From an uncultured Microbacterium sp. (GTDB taxonomy: Bacteria > Actinomycetota > Actinomycetes > Actinomycetales > Microbacteriaceae), in contig CAJYHN010000013.1 in NCBI GenBank assembly GCA_913774665.1, positions 186,001-250,000 on the forward strand: a DNA stretch of 64,000 nt, given 5' to 3'. The notes beneath the pieces are model-generated. The model searched no databases. It saw nothing but the letters and a program-made list of their open reading frames with translations, and was not told where the DNA came from. The position numbers and the translations under genes were made by a program. Positions 43,477 through 52,785 of the stretch are shown piece after piece. Positions within the stretch are counted from its first letter, which is position 1. The number at the start of each line of letters is the position of its first letter.

Positions 43477-45636
43477 TCAGGCCTTGCCGAGCGCCTGACG
43501 CAGCAGGTGCATGAGCGCCGACAGCTGCACCGAGTCGCTCGAGCCGGGCTCGATGGCCTGGCCGTCGAGGGCGCGCGCAGCGAGCCCTTCCTTCGAGTCG
43601 ATGAGCTCCGCGATCTTCGTGTCGATGGTGTGCGCGGCGATGATACGCCACGCGGTCACGGGCTCGCCCTGACCGATGCGGTGCACGCGGTCGATCGCCT
43701 GGGTCTGCTCTGCGGCGGTCCACGACAGTTCGGCGAGCACGACGTTCGAGGCGGCCTGCATGTTCAGTCCCACGCCGGCGGCGGTGAGCGAACACACCGC
43801 GATGCCCACGTCGGGATCGCTGTTGAACGCGTCGATCGCGGCCTGACGGGCGGTGGAGGTCTGCTCTCCGCGGACCGACACCGATTTCAGCCCGGATGCC
43901 TTGAAGTGGGCCTCCGCGGCATCCATGACGTCGATGTGCTTGGCGAAGAACACGACCTTGCCGACCGAGCGCTGCAGCTGCACGGCGTAGTCGGCGGCGA
44001 GGTGCGCCTTGGCCTGCCCGATGCGGCGGACCATCGTGAAGACGTTCTCGTTGCCGGAGCCGGCGGCCTTGGACTCCTCGAGCTCGCCGTGGGCGACGAG
44101 GCGCACGATGTCCTCATCGATCTCTCCGGCGGCGAGGCCCCGGTCTCCGCGGGCCTCGATGATCCGGCGGTACTTCGCCGCGAGGCGGGCGCCGAGCTCG
44201 CGCTCGGCCTGACGGATGGACCGCCCGAACTCGTCGTCCAACTCGACCGGGAGGTCGGCGACGAGCTTGTCGGGGAGGTCGGCGGCGACGTCCTTCTTCT
44301 TGCGCCGCACGATGCCCATCGAGATCACGGCCTCGCGCGCCTCGGGATAGAACGCCTTGTCGGCGGGGGTGAGGCCGGTGGCATCCAGCTTCTCCATCAG
44401 CTCCGGGCCCGGCTTCTCGCCGTTCGTCCACCCGAGGAAGCGCCAGATCGCGTCGAAGTCCTCGACGTCGTTGATCAGCGGGGTGCCGGTGAGGGCGAGC
44501 ATGAGCGGGTCGCGCGTCTGCTGACGGACACGGGATGCCAGAGCCAGCACGTTCTGCGAGCGCTGCGACGTGAGGTTCTTGATGAAGTGCGCCTCGTCGA
44601 CGACGACGCCCTTGAGCCCGATCGACGACAGCCACGACAGGTGCCGGTCGAGGATCTCGTAGTTGACGATGAAGACGTCGGCGAAGGCGTCGATGTCGGC
44701 CCCGCCTCCGGAGATGACGGTCGCGCGGCGCTGCGGCGTCCAGCGCTGCACCTCGCGCGCCCAGTTCATCTTCACCACGTTGGGGACGACGACCAGCAGG
44801 GGGTAGGCGTCGGCGACGGATGCCGCGAGCACCGACTCCGCTGTCTTGCCCAGGCCCGGCTCGTCGGCGAGGAGGAACGAGCGGTGTCCGGTGCGCACGG
44901 CCTCGAGGAAGCGCGACTGGTGCGGCATGACCTCGAGCCCGCGCGGCGAGAGCCGGTCGAACTCGGGGACGGGCGGCAGCTCCATGCTGGCCGCCGATCC
45001 TCCGGCGCCGGTCTCGAACGCCTTGTAGAGCGGTCCCATCAGCTCCCAGCCGTCGAGGCGGCGACGCGGGGCGTCTCCGGTCGCGCGCGGCGTGAGGTCG
45101 GGGGCGAGGAAGGGGTTGGACATCTGACGCGCCTCGATCGAGGCGGGGATGACCTGCTTCTCGGCCAGCGCCGCCGGCACGACCGGGGCGATCTTGGGGG
45201 TGTTGTCGGTGATGATGAGTTCGTCGGGCGGCAGTTCGGCCCCGGACTCCAGCAGCCAGTCGCGGCGCATGCGGCGGGCGACGGGCGAGGTGGCCTGGTC
45301 GACCTCGAGCAGCTGGATCAGCGAGGTGTCGCGCGCGGCGGTCTTCGCCAGAATGGTCGCCACGCCGTCGAGACGCTTGAGCAGTTCGGCGCGGGCGGCG
45401 TCGGTGATCTCGGTGTCGGCCTTCACCCGGGCGCGCTCCTCGCGCACGAGGAACGCGATCACCTGGAACTTGACGCGGTTGGTGGGCCCGAGCTTTCCGC
45501 GCTGCGCCTTCGCCTCGACCTCGCGCACCTTGCGGGCGAGGATCGGGATGACGGGGGCTTCGTCGTCGCGTCGGGATGACGTGGTCTTCCTGCGCCGCTG
45601 GTTCGAGCTACGGGCGGCGGTTGCCGTGGTCGGCAT
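43477..45636 (-). CDS. SNF2-family helicase, SMARCAL1-like
   Basis: A 719-residue superfamily 2 translocase. Walker A is ADEPGLGKTAES (about residue 258), the Walker B/DEAH box is VVVDEAHFIKN, motif III is LALTGTPLIND and motif VI is QAIDRVHRIGQ, all in the order typical of SNF2 proteins. The N-terminal ~200 residues are basic and of unknown fold (perhaps DNA binding). The resemblance is to SMARCAL1/HARP-like annealing helicases more than to RapA, judging from the compact core. The ATG 45634-45636 follows GGAGGAG. It is a single-gene unit with its own terminator. Confidence 0.88.
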   Translation of the reverse strand: MPTTATAARSSNQRRRKTTSSRRDDEAPVIPILARKVREVEAKAQRGKLGPTNRVKFQVIAFLVREERARVKADTEITDAARAELLKRLDGVATILAKTAARDTSLIQLLEVDQATSPVARRMRRDWLLESGAELPPDELIITDNTPKIAPVVPAALAEKQVIPASIEARQMSNPFLAPDLTPRATGDAPRRRLDGWELMGPLYKAFETGAGGSAASMELPPVPEFDRLSPRGLEVMPHQSRFLEAVRTGHRSFLLADEPGLGKTAESVLAASVADAYPLLVVVPNVVKMNWAREVQRWTPQRRATVISGGGADIDAFADVFIVNYEILDRHLSWLSSIGLKGVVVDEAHFIKNLTSQRSQNVLALASRVRQQTRDPLMLALTGTPLINDVEDFDAIWRFLGWTNGEKPGPELMEKLDATGLTPADKAFYPEAREAVISMGIVRRKKKDVAADLPDKLVADLPVELDDEFGRSIRQAERELGARLAAKYRRIIEARGDRGLAAGEIDEDIVRLVAHGELEESKAAGSGNENVFTMVRRIGQAKAHLAADYAVQLQRSVGKVVFFAKHIDVMDAAEAHFKASGLKSVSVRGEQTSTARQAAIDAFNSDPDVGIAVCSLTAAGVGLNMQAASNVVLAELSWTAAEQTQAIDRVHRIGQGEPVTAWRIIAAHTIDTKIAELIDSKEGLAARALDGQAIEPGSSDSVQLSALMHLLRQALGKA

Positions 45637-45852
45637 GCTCCTCCTGAGCGTGTCGTCCGGAAAGAGTCCGGAACGTTCCGGCGCGAGGCCGGTGGATCAG
45701 TGACCCCGGGGAACATCACCCGGCACGCCACCGGAGCGGCGGTACCTGCGGCCCGGACGCGCGAACCGAACGGTGCGCGAGAGGGCGGATGGCGGGATCG
45801 CCCCCATCCTAGCGCGAAGCGCCGTCGAGCTGACCGCCAAGACGCGCGGAAC

Positions 45853-48222
45853 TCAGGCCGCGCGCCGCAACCGCAGGCTGTTGAGCACCACGAAAACGCT
45901 CGAGAACGCCATCGCCGCCCCCGCGAGCATGGGGTTCAACAGCCCGAGCGCGGCTAGGGGCAGCGCGGCCACGTTGTACGCGAACGCCCAGAAGAGGTTG
46001 CCGCGGATGACGCGCATCGTGCGCCGGCTCAGCGCGACGGCTGTGACGATGCTTCGGGGGTCGTCGCGCATGAGGGCGACGTCGCTGGCGTGGAGGGCGG
46101 CATCCGTCCCTCCGCCCATGGCGATGCCCAGATCGGCGGATGCCAGGGCGGCGGCGTCGTTGACGCCGTCACCGACCATCGCGACGGTGCGTCCGTCCGC
46201 GCGCAGGGCCGCGATCTCGTCGACCTTGCCCTCGGGCAGGACGCCGGCGCGCACCCTTTCGATGCCGAGCTCGGCGGCCACGGCCCGGGCGACGTGCTCG
46301 TTGTCGCCGGTGAGGAGCACGGGCTCGAGACCCATCGCCCTCAGCCGGCCAACAGCGTCGGCGCTCTCGGGGCGCACGGTGTCGACGATCTCGACGACGA
46401 TCCGGGCCTCCATCCCGCCGGCGGGACCCGCCCAGCCGGCCACGACGACGGTTCCGCGCCGCTCGCCGGCCTCCAGGGCCGCGGCGAGCGCGGCGGGCAG
46501 CTCGGCGCCGAGCGCGGCGGCGAGGGCCGGCCGCCCCGCGAACACCCGCGCACCGTCGACCGTGCCGAGGACGCCGCGACCGGGCAGCGCCTCGAGATCC
46601 GCGGCCACCGGCCCCTCCCCGGCAGCGGCGACGATCGCGCGGGCGATCGGGTGCTCCGAGCCGCGCTCGACCGCGGCCACGCGACGGAGGGCGCCAGCGG
46701 CATCCGCTGATCCGTCAGTGGTGACCCGCGCGACGCTCATGCGCCCCGTCGTCAGGGTGCCGGTCTTGTCGAGGACGATCGTGTCGATGCGCTCGGCCGA
46801 CTCCAGGGCCGCGGGACCCGTGACCAGGATGCCGAGCTGGGCGGCGCGACCGGTTCCGACGAGGATCGCGATGGGGATCGCCAGTCCCAGCGCACACGGG
46901 CACGCGATGATGAGCACGGCGACGGCGGCGGTGAACCCCGCCGACAGGGGCTGCCCGGCCACGAGCCACCCGACGAGGGTGAGCACGGCGAGGGCGATCA
47001 CGACGGGGACGAAGACGCCCGAGATGCGATCGGCCAGACGTTGGACGCGGCTCTTGCCGAGCTGGGCGTCTTCGACCAATCGCGCGATGCGGGCGAGGCG
47101 CGTCTGCGCGCCGACACTCGTCGCGCGGACGACCAGACGGCCACCCGAGGCGATCGTTCCACCGGTCACGCTCGAGCCGGGGCCGACGTCGACCGGGAGC
47201 GACTCCCCCGTGAGCATGCTCTCGTCGACCGAGGCGCGCCCCTCCTGCACCTTGCCGTCGGTGGCGACGGTCGCCCCGGGGCGCACGACGAAGACGTCGC
47301 CGACGGCCAGGTCGTCGACGTCGATGCGTCGTCCGTCGACGAGTTCGGCCTCGCGCGCCCCCAGGTCGAGCAGGGAGCGCAGCGCCGCTCCGGCCGTGCG
47401 CGTGGAGCGCTGCTCGATCACCCGACCGAGCAGCAGGAACACGGTCACCGCGGCCGCGACCTCGAAGTAGACGACCGAGGAGGCATCGTGCACGGGTCCG
47501 AACAGCATCACCTCGTGACGGATGCCGATCCGCCCGGCCGTCCCGAAGACGAGGGCCCACACGCTCCACAGGTAGGCGGCGAAGGTGCCCAGGGTGATGA
47601 GGGTGTCCATGGTGGCCGCGCCGTGGCGGGCGTTGCGCAGGGTGGCGCGGTGGAAGGGCCATCCGCCCCACAGGACGACGGGCGTCACGAGCACGAGCGA
47701 GACCCACTGCCAGCCCGGGAACTGCCAGGCCGGGATCATCCCCAGCACGACGACCGGGACGGCGAGGGCGAGCGAGATCGCCAGGCGGGTGCGCAGCGGC
47801 GTCGCGCCCGGTGCGTCGGCCGTGTCGTGCACGTGGCCGGAGGGATCGGGGTGCGAGCACTCCGGCTCGGGCTGCGACGAGGCCGGCCGGCCGTCGCCGC
47901 CGGAGACGACGTCGCCCCCGGTCACAGCGTCCAGCTCTCCCCCCGGGATCGCGACCGGGACCGGCCGGGGCGGTGCCGAGGAGGTGAGCGGACGCACCCG
48001 CGCGTCGTAGCCGGCCGCACGGACCGCCTCGACGAGAGAGGCGGTGTCGAGGTCGGCCGGGTAGCGCACGCGCGCGGTCTCGGTCGCGAGGTTCACGGCG
48101 GCATCCACCCCGTCGACGCGGCGGAGCTTCTTCTCGACGCGGGCGACGCAGCTCGCGCAGGTCATCCCCTCGATGTCGAGCACCGCCTCGGCGGTCGCCG
48201 TCCTGTCGGTGTCGTCGGTCAT
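45853..48222 (-). CDS. copA: Copper-exporting P1B-type ATPase
   Basis: A 789-residue heavy-metal P-type ATPase. An N-terminal metal-binding domain (GMTCASCVARVEKKL, residues ~18-32) is followed by a His-rich linker (CSHPDPSGHVHDTAD), eight membrane segments, the ion-site motif ACPCALGLA, the phosphorylation motif DKTGTLTTG, the SEHPIARAI nucleotide contact and GDGVNDAAAL. CPC with these neighbours indicates Cu(I). The ATG at 48220-48222 follows AAGGAGG. A CsoR-type operator at 48254-48270 covers the promoter, so copper should induce it; no csoR or chaperone gene is adjacent. Confidence 0.95.
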   Translation of the reverse strand: MTDDTDRTATAEAVLDIEGMTCASCVARVEKKLRRVDGVDAAVNLATETARVRYPADLDTASLVEAVRAAGYDARVRPLTSSAPPRPVPVAIPGGELDAVTGGDVVSGGDGRPASSQPEPECSHPDPSGHVHDTADAPGATPLRTRLAISLALAVPVVVLGMIPAWQFPGWQWVSLVLVTPVVLWGGWPFHRATLRNARHGAATMDTLITLGTFAAYLWSVWALVFGTAGRIGIRHEVMLFGPVHDASSVVYFEVAAAVTVFLLLGRVIEQRSTRTAGAALRSLLDLGAREAELVDGRRIDVDDLAVGDVFVVRPGATVATDGKVQEGRASVDESMLTGESLPVDVGPGSSVTGGTIASGGRLVVRATSVGAQTRLARIARLVEDAQLGKSRVQRLADRISGVFVPVVIALAVLTLVGWLVAGQPLSAGFTAAVAVLIIACPCALGLAIPIAILVGTGRAAQLGILVTGPAALESAERIDTIVLDKTGTLTTGRMSVARVTTDGSADAAGALRRVAAVERGSEHPIARAIVAAAGEGPVAADLEALPGRGVLGTVDGARVFAGRPALAAALGAELPAALAAALEAGERRGTVVVAGWAGPAGGMEARIVVEIVDTVRPESADAVGRLRAMGLEPVLLTGDNEHVARAVAAELGIERVRAGVLPEGKVDEIAALRADGRTVAMVGDGVNDAAALASADLGIAMGGGTDAALHASDVALMRDDPRSIVTAVALSRRTMRVIRGNLFWAFAYNVAALPLAALGLLNPMLAGAAMAFSSVFVVLNSLRLRRAA

Positions 48223-48253
48223 GACGCCTCCTTCGCTCACCTGCGGTAACACG

Positions 48254-48270
48254 ATACCCCCAGGGGGTAT
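48254..48270 (-). promoter_or_regulatory. CsoR-type copper operator upstream of copA
   Basis: ATACCCCCAGGGGGTAT is a perfect palindrome around the central base and matches the CsoR consensus of ATACCCC and GGGGTAT. It starts 31 bp before the copA ATG. On the minus strand TATCGT at about 48251-48256 could be the -10, so a bound repressor would block RNA polymerase. Confidence 0.85.
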
Positions 48271-48337
48271 TCCGCGGGCGATGTTCGCCTCTGTCCACCC
48301 CGGCCCCGATGTCGGCGGTCGACCCTACGCTGGGCAC

Positions 48338-49705
48338 GTGACCGAGCCGATGAGACGCGAGCAGCGCGTGGTGCTGACGATCGCCGTCCTCGCATCCTTC
48401 GTGTCGTTCCTCGACGGCACTGTGGTCAACGTCGCCCTGCCCGCCATCGCGGGCGACCTCGGCGGCGGGCTGTCGACGCAGCAGTGGGTGGTCGACGCCT
48501 ATCTGGTGACGCTCGGGGCTTTCATCCTCGTCGCCGGATCCCTCAGCGACGTCCTCGGGCGCGTGGTCGTGCTGCGCATCGGCCTGGTGGGCTTCGCCGT
48601 CGCCTCGGTCGCGATCGCCGCCGCCCCCTCCGCCGCGTTCCTCATCGGCGCCCGGGCCCTGCAGGGTGTCGCGGGCGCGCTGCTGGTGCCGAGCTCTCTC
48701 GCCCTCATCACCTCGACGTTCCGCGGACCCGCCCAGGCGCGCGCGATCGGCATCTGGACCGGCGCGACGACCGTCGCCATGCTCACCGGACCGCTGATCG
48801 GGGGGATCTTCGTCGACACCCTCTCGTGGCGCCTCGTCTTCCTCGTGAACGTCCTGCCGATCGGCGTCACGCTGTGGCTGCTCGCGCGCCTCGGACACCG
48901 CGATCACCGCCGACCCGGTGCCCGCGTCGACGTCCTCGGGGCCGTGCTGTGTGCGGCGGGGCTGGGCGGCATCGTGTTCGCCCTCATCGAGCAGCCCAAC
49001 CTGGGGTGGGCGTCGCCCGTCATCTGGGTGCCCGGTGTCGTCGGCATCCTGTCCTTCGCGGGGTTCCTGGTGCGTCAGCGCATCGCACGCGACCCGATGA
49101 TGCCTCTCGACCTCTTCCGCGCGCGCAACTTCTGGGCCGGCAACCTCGCGACCGTCTTCGTCTACGCGGCCCTGTCGCTCAATGGCTTCGTGGTGAGCGT
49201 GTACCTGCAGCAGGGCGCGGGACTGCCTGCCACGCTCGCCGGGCTCGCGTCGCTGCCGAGCACGGTGCTGATGATCCTGCTCAGCTCGCGCATGGGCGCC
49301 CTCGCGGGGCGATTCGGTCCGAGGCTGTTCATGACGCTCGGGCCGCTCGTGATGGCGGCGGGTGCGCTCCTGCTGCTGAACGTCGACGACGACTTCGACT
49401 ACTGGACGCAGGTCCTGCCCGGCGTCGTCGTGTGGGGCCTCGGTCTCACCGCCACCGTCTCACCGCTCACCGCGGCCGTGCTCGGCGCGATCGACACCGA
49501 GCGCTCAGGCATCGCCTCGGCCGTCAACAACGCTGTCTCGCGCGTCGCGGGCCTCCTGGCGATCGCCGCGGTGTCGGCGGTCGTTGGCGGCTCGCTCGAT
49601 CTCGGGGGCTTTCACCGCGCGGCCGTCTTCACCGCGGCGCTGATGCTCCTCGGTGCCGCGGCGTCGTTCCTCGGTATCCGCAATCATCTGTCGCGTCAGG
49701 ACTGA
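48338..49705 (+). CDS. DHA2 family MFS drug exporter
   Basis: A 455-residue major facilitator with about 14 membrane segments. VSFLDGTVVNVALPAIAGDLG contains the D1 motif and STQQWVVDAYLVTLGAFILVAG the motif typical of 14-helix DHA2 proteins; GSLSDVLGRV is motif A and GIWTGATTVAMLTGPLIGG motif C (antiporter). Cargo is unknown. TACGCT at 48326-48331 ends six bases before GTG 48338, giving a leaderless start; an ATG at 48350 is an alternative. It is divergent from copA. Confidence 0.9.
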   Translation: MTEPMRREQRVVLTIAVLASFVSFLDGTVVNVALPAIAGDLGGGLSTQQWVVDAYLVTLGAFILVAGSLSDVLGRVVVLRIGLVGFAVASVAIAAAPSAAFLIGARALQGVAGALLVPSSLALITSTFRGPAQARAIGIWTGATTVAMLTGPLIGGIFVDTLSWRLVFLVNVLPIGVTLWLLARLGHRDHRRPGARVDVLGAVLCAAGLGGIVFALIEQPNLGWASPVIWVPGVVGILSFAGFLVRQRIARDPMMPLDLFRARNFWAGNLATVFVYAALSLNGFVVSVYLQQGAGLPATLAGLASLPSTVLMILLSSRMGALAGRFGPRLFMTLGPLVMAAGALLLLNVDDDFDYWTQVLPGVVVWGLGLTATVSPLTAAVLGAIDTERSGIASAVNNAVSRVAGLLAIAAVSAVVGGSLDLGGFHRAAVFTAALMLLGAAASFLGIRNHLSRQD

Positions 49706-49769
49706 CCCGGACCCCGGGCAGGCCGGTCGCGCCGTGCGGGCACACGGCGGTCGCGCACGGCGGTTGGTG

Positions 49770-50095
49770 GCCCCGGGGCCACCGACGACGCCCCGGGGCC
49801 ACCGACGGCGCCCCGGGGCCACCAATCACGCCCCACGGGCCCGCGACACGCCCCGCCGCCTCGCCAACCCACTCGCGACACACCGAGCGACACGCGCCCC
49901 GTGGCCCCGGGGCCGCCAACGACACCCCAACGGCCCGCGACAAGCCCCGCCGCCTCGCCCAACGGCCCGCGATACGCCCCACACCTCGCCGACCCACTCG
50001 CGACACACCGAGCGACACGCGCCGCGTGGCCCCGGGACCACCAACGACGCCCCGGGGCCACCGACGACGCCCCGGGGCCACGCAGGACGCCCCGC
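49770..50095. repeat. CCCCGGGGCC repeat array downstream of the MFS gene
   Basis: About seven copies of CCCCGGGGCCACC or near variants occur singly or in tandem (period about 20 bp), and a ~50-bp segment beginning CGACCCACTCGCGACACA is duplicated at about 49867 and 49988. Each core is palindromic. The array fills the 410-bp gap between the convergent MFS gene and ribF; no gene is seen there. Confidence 0.85.
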
Positions 50096-50115
50096 CCATC
50101 CAGCGCCGGCGGCGG

Positions 50116-51060
50116 TCAGCGCAGTATCGCCCGCGCGCGCTCCACGTCGTCGGCCATCTGCACGAGCAGCGCGTCGATGCCGTCGAAGGCTGTCATCCCG
50201 CGCACGCGCTCCACGAACCGCACCTCGACGTGGTGACCGTACAGATTCAGCCCCGCCTCGTCGATCACGTACGCCTCGACCTGACGGGAGTGCACGTCGT
50301 CGAAGGTGGGGTTCGTGCCGACGCTGATCGCCGCGGGATAGCTCGTGCGCCGCGTCCCGTCCACGTCGATCAGCCACCCGGCGTAGACGCCGTCGGCGGG
50401 GACGAAGCCCTCGAGATCGGGCGAGAGGTTGGCGGTCGGGTAGCCGAGCTCGCGTCCCCGCTTGAGACCGTGCACCACCTCACCCCACACCGACGGGGCA
50501 CGTCCGAGCAGGCGGGCCGCGGTCGAGATGTCGCCCGCGGACAGCGCCTCCCGGATCCACGTTGACGACACGCGCCGATCGAGGTGCACCGCGCGCACGT
50601 CGTCGACAATGTCGACGCGGAAGCCGTGCTCGGCCCCCATGCGCTCCAGCAGCGCGGGGTCGCCCGCTCCCCCGGCACCGAAGCGGAAGTCGCGGCCGAC
50701 CAGTACCGTCCGCGCCTCGAGAGCGTCGACCAGGATGCGGCGCACGAACTCCTCGGCGGGGATCGAGGCGAGGGCCTCGTCGAAGGTGAGCAACAGCGTC
50801 GCGTCGACCCCGGCGCGCTCGAGGAGTTCGAGCTTCTGATGCGGTCCGATCACATCCAGGGGGCACTTCTCGGGCCGCAGGACGCTGAGCGGGTTGCGGT
50901 CGAACGTGACCGCCACGACGCGCGCGCCGTCCGAGGCGTCGACCCGGGCCCGGTCGATCACCGCGCGGTGGCCGGTGTGCACGCCGTCGAACTTGCCGAT
51001 CGCGACGACCGTCGGACCGAAACCGGCGGGGACCTCCGCGGGATCGCGGAAGACGATCAC
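50116..51060 (-). CDS. ribF: Bifunctional riboflavin kinase/FAD synthetase
   Basis: RibF phosphorylates riboflavin to FMN and adenylates FMN to FAD. The 314-residue protein has the FAD synthetase start VAIGKFDGVHTGHRAVI with the nucleotide-binding HxGH-type motif (about residues 15-31), RDFRFGAGGAGDP and SSTWIREALSAGD, then the riboflavin kinase domain with VVHGLKRGRELGYPTANLS and the active-site segment PADGVYAGWL. The GTG at 51058-51060 overlaps the stop of the upstream membrane protein as GTGA. Confidence 0.95.
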   Translation of the reverse strand: MIVFRDPAEVPAGFGPTVVAIGKFDGVHTGHRAVIDRARVDASDGARVVAVTFDRNPLSVLRPEKCPLDVIGPHQKLELLERAGVDATLLLTFDEALASIPAEEFVRRILVDALEARTVLVGRDFRFGAGGAGDPALLERMGAEHGFRVDIVDDVRAVHLDRRVSSTWIREALSAGDISTAARLLGRAPSVWGEVVHGLKRGRELGYPTANLSPDLEGFVPADGVYAGWLIDVDGTRRTSYPAAISVGTNPTFDDVHSRQVEAYVIDEAGLNLYGHHVEVRFVERVRGMTAFDGIDALLVQMADDVERARAILR

Positions 51061-51476
51061 GACGTCGCCCGGCGGTGCCGCACGAGCCACCACAACCCGA
51101 GGAACGGCAGCACGAGGGGGATGAAGAGGTACCCGTAGCCGTACACCGACCACACGGTCGGGTGCTGGAACAGCGCCGGCAGGGCGAGGCTCAGCGTGCC
51201 GACGACCAGCACCCCGACCAGCTCGAAGCCGATGGCCACCCACGCCACGCGGTACCACGCCGGTCGCGCCGAGAAGACGAGGGCGAGCGTCGCGAGGATG
51301 TATACGACGGCGGCGAGAGCGGACAGCGAATACGCCAGCGGGGCGTCGTCGAACTCGCGCACGATCTGCACGAAGGAGCGGCCCGTGGCGGCGAGCGCCA
51401 TGATGCCGTAGACGACGACGAGGACACGGCCGATGCCGGTCATCCCCCGGGAACGAGTGGGAGTGGTGGATGCCAT
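51057..51476 (-). CDS. Conserved-looking membrane protein, four segments
   Basis: A 139-residue protein with four hydrophobic segments (about residues 16-34, 50-70, 77-100 and 108-130) and short charged loops. I do not recognise the family. It overlaps ribF by 4 bp (GTGA) and so is co-translated with it. TAGAAT on the minus strand lies nine bases before the ATG and may be the -10. Confidence 0.7.
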   Translation of the reverse strand: MASTTPTRSRGMTGIGRVLVVVYGIMALAATGRSFVQIVREFDDAPLAYSLSALAAVVYILATLALVFSARPAWYRVAWVAIGFELVGVLVVGTLSLALPALFQHPTVWSVYGYGYLFIPLVLPFLGLWWLVRHRRATS

Positions 51477-51526
51477 GACCTGTCGATTCTAGTTCGCCCG
51501 GGCTACCGCCGAGCGGCGGTGCACGC

Positions 51527-51895
51527 TCACGCGATCTGCACGGTCCAGATGACGTGCATGCGCCAGACCATCACGGCGACCGCGAGGGCCGCGACACCCA
51601 TGACGACGGTGCTCCAGCGGCTGCGCTCGAGGAACGCCCACGCGACGCCCGCGATCGGCACGAGGACCGCGGACACGAGGTAGGTCCAGAATTCGAGCAG
51701 ACTGCCCGAGGGCGGGTTGCCCGCGAACGGAGCGATGATCGCCACGACGATCTGCACGATGAGAAGCAGTTCGATGAGGGCGAGCGACCCGACGGTGACG
51801 TCCCCGGGTCGACGCCCGATGAGCCCCGCACCGACCGCCACGAGCCCCGAGAGCACCGCGAGACCCACCTGCACGAGAGTGAACCACAGGATCAT
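51527..51895 (-). CDS. Membrane protein of unknown function, four segments
   Basis: A 122-residue protein with four hydrophobic segments (about residues 5-25, 35-58, 69-88 and 93-115). No family is recognised. Its ATG overlaps the truB stop (ATGA), so it is the third gene of a kinase-like/truB/membrane-protein unit. Confidence 0.7.
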   Translation of the reverse strand: MILWFTLVQVGLAVLSGLVAVGAGLIGRRPGDVTVGSLALIELLLIVQIVVAIIAPFAGNPPSGSLLEFWTYLVSAVLVPIAGVAWAFLERSRWSTVVMGVAALAVAVMVWRMHVIWTVQIA

Positions 51896-52785
51896 CGCGC
51901 GACCTCCTCGGGCATGTTCATGACGCTCTTGAGCTGCGCGCCGCGCTTCTCGACGACGCCGACCAGAAGCCCGTCGGGGTCGATCGCCGCGGCCACGGGG
52001 CCGGTGAGGCGGCCTCCGCCGTCGATGCGCTTGCCGTGGCGCAGGTCACGGGCTTCGTCGGGTCCGACCGCGAGGGCGCCCATCACGACCGCGGCGGCCG
52101 TGGCGGGCGCGATGAGGGCGTCTTCGGAGATCTCGTCGACGGGTGCCGCGGCCACGACGTCGAACGCGCCGATGCGCGTGCGGCGCAGGGCCGTCAGGTG
52201 CCCGCCCACGCCGAGGGCGCGCCCGAGGTCGCGCGCGAGGGCGCGGATGTACGTACCGCTCGTGCAGTCGACGACGACGTCGAGCTCGATCGTCCCCTGT
52301 CCGCGGCGGGTGGCGCGCACGTCGAAACGCGAGACGGTGACCCGCCGCGACTTCAGTTCGACCTGCTCCCCCGCTCGGGCGAGGTCGTAGGCGCGGCGTC
52401 CGTCGACCTTGATCGCCGACACCGTGCTCGGCACCTGATCGATCTCGCCGGTCAGCGCGGCGATGCCGTCACGGATCCCGGTCTCGGTGACGGCGGCGAC
52501 GGTGTCGGCATCCGCCCGCGCGGTCTCGACCCCGTCGGCGTCGTCGCTGTCGGTCGACGCCCCGAGCAGGATGGTCGCCTCGTACGTCTTGTCGGCGCCG
52601 ACGATGTACGTCAGCAGGCGCGTCGCCCCCTCGACTCCGAGCACGAGAAGGCCCGTCGCCATCGGGTCGAGCGTGCCGGCGTGGCCGATCTTGCGGGTGC
52701 CGAGCGCCCGACGCGCGCGCGACACGACGTCATGACTGGTGATGCCTCCGGGCTTGTCGACCAGGAGGATGCCGGGACGCACCAT
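51892..52785 (-). CDS. truB: tRNA pseudouridine-55 synthase
   Basis: TruB makes the pseudouridine at position 55 in the T-loop of most tRNAs. The 297-residue protein has the GILLVDKPGGITSHDVV start, the catalytic Asp in GHAGTLDPMATGLL, YEATILLG, the conserved KVDGRRAYDLARAG and a short C-terminal domain of the actinobacterial type. Its ATG overlaps the stop of the upstream kinase-like gene (TGATG). Confidence 0.96.
   Translation of the reverse strand: MVRPGILLVDKPGGITSHDVVSRARRALGTRKIGHAGTLDPMATGLLVLGVEGATRLLTYIVGADKTYEATILLGASTDSDDADGVETARADADTVAAVTETGIRDGIAALTGEIDQVPSTVSAIKVDGRRAYDLARAGEQVELKSRRVTVSRFDVRATRRGQGTIELDVVVDCTSGTYIRALARDLGRALGVGGHLTALRRTRIGAFDVVAAAPVDEISEDALIAPATAAAVVMGALAVGPDEARDLRHGKRIDGGGRLTGPVAAAIDPDGLLVGVVEKRGAQLKSVMNMPEEVAR

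Noticed and set aside
45668..45681. The perfect 14-bp palindrome CCGGAACGTTCCGG upstream of the SNF2 helicase gene as a LexA box
   Set aside because: Actinobacterial SOS boxes need four bases between GAAC and GTTC; here there are none. It may be another operator, but nothing supports a specific regulator.
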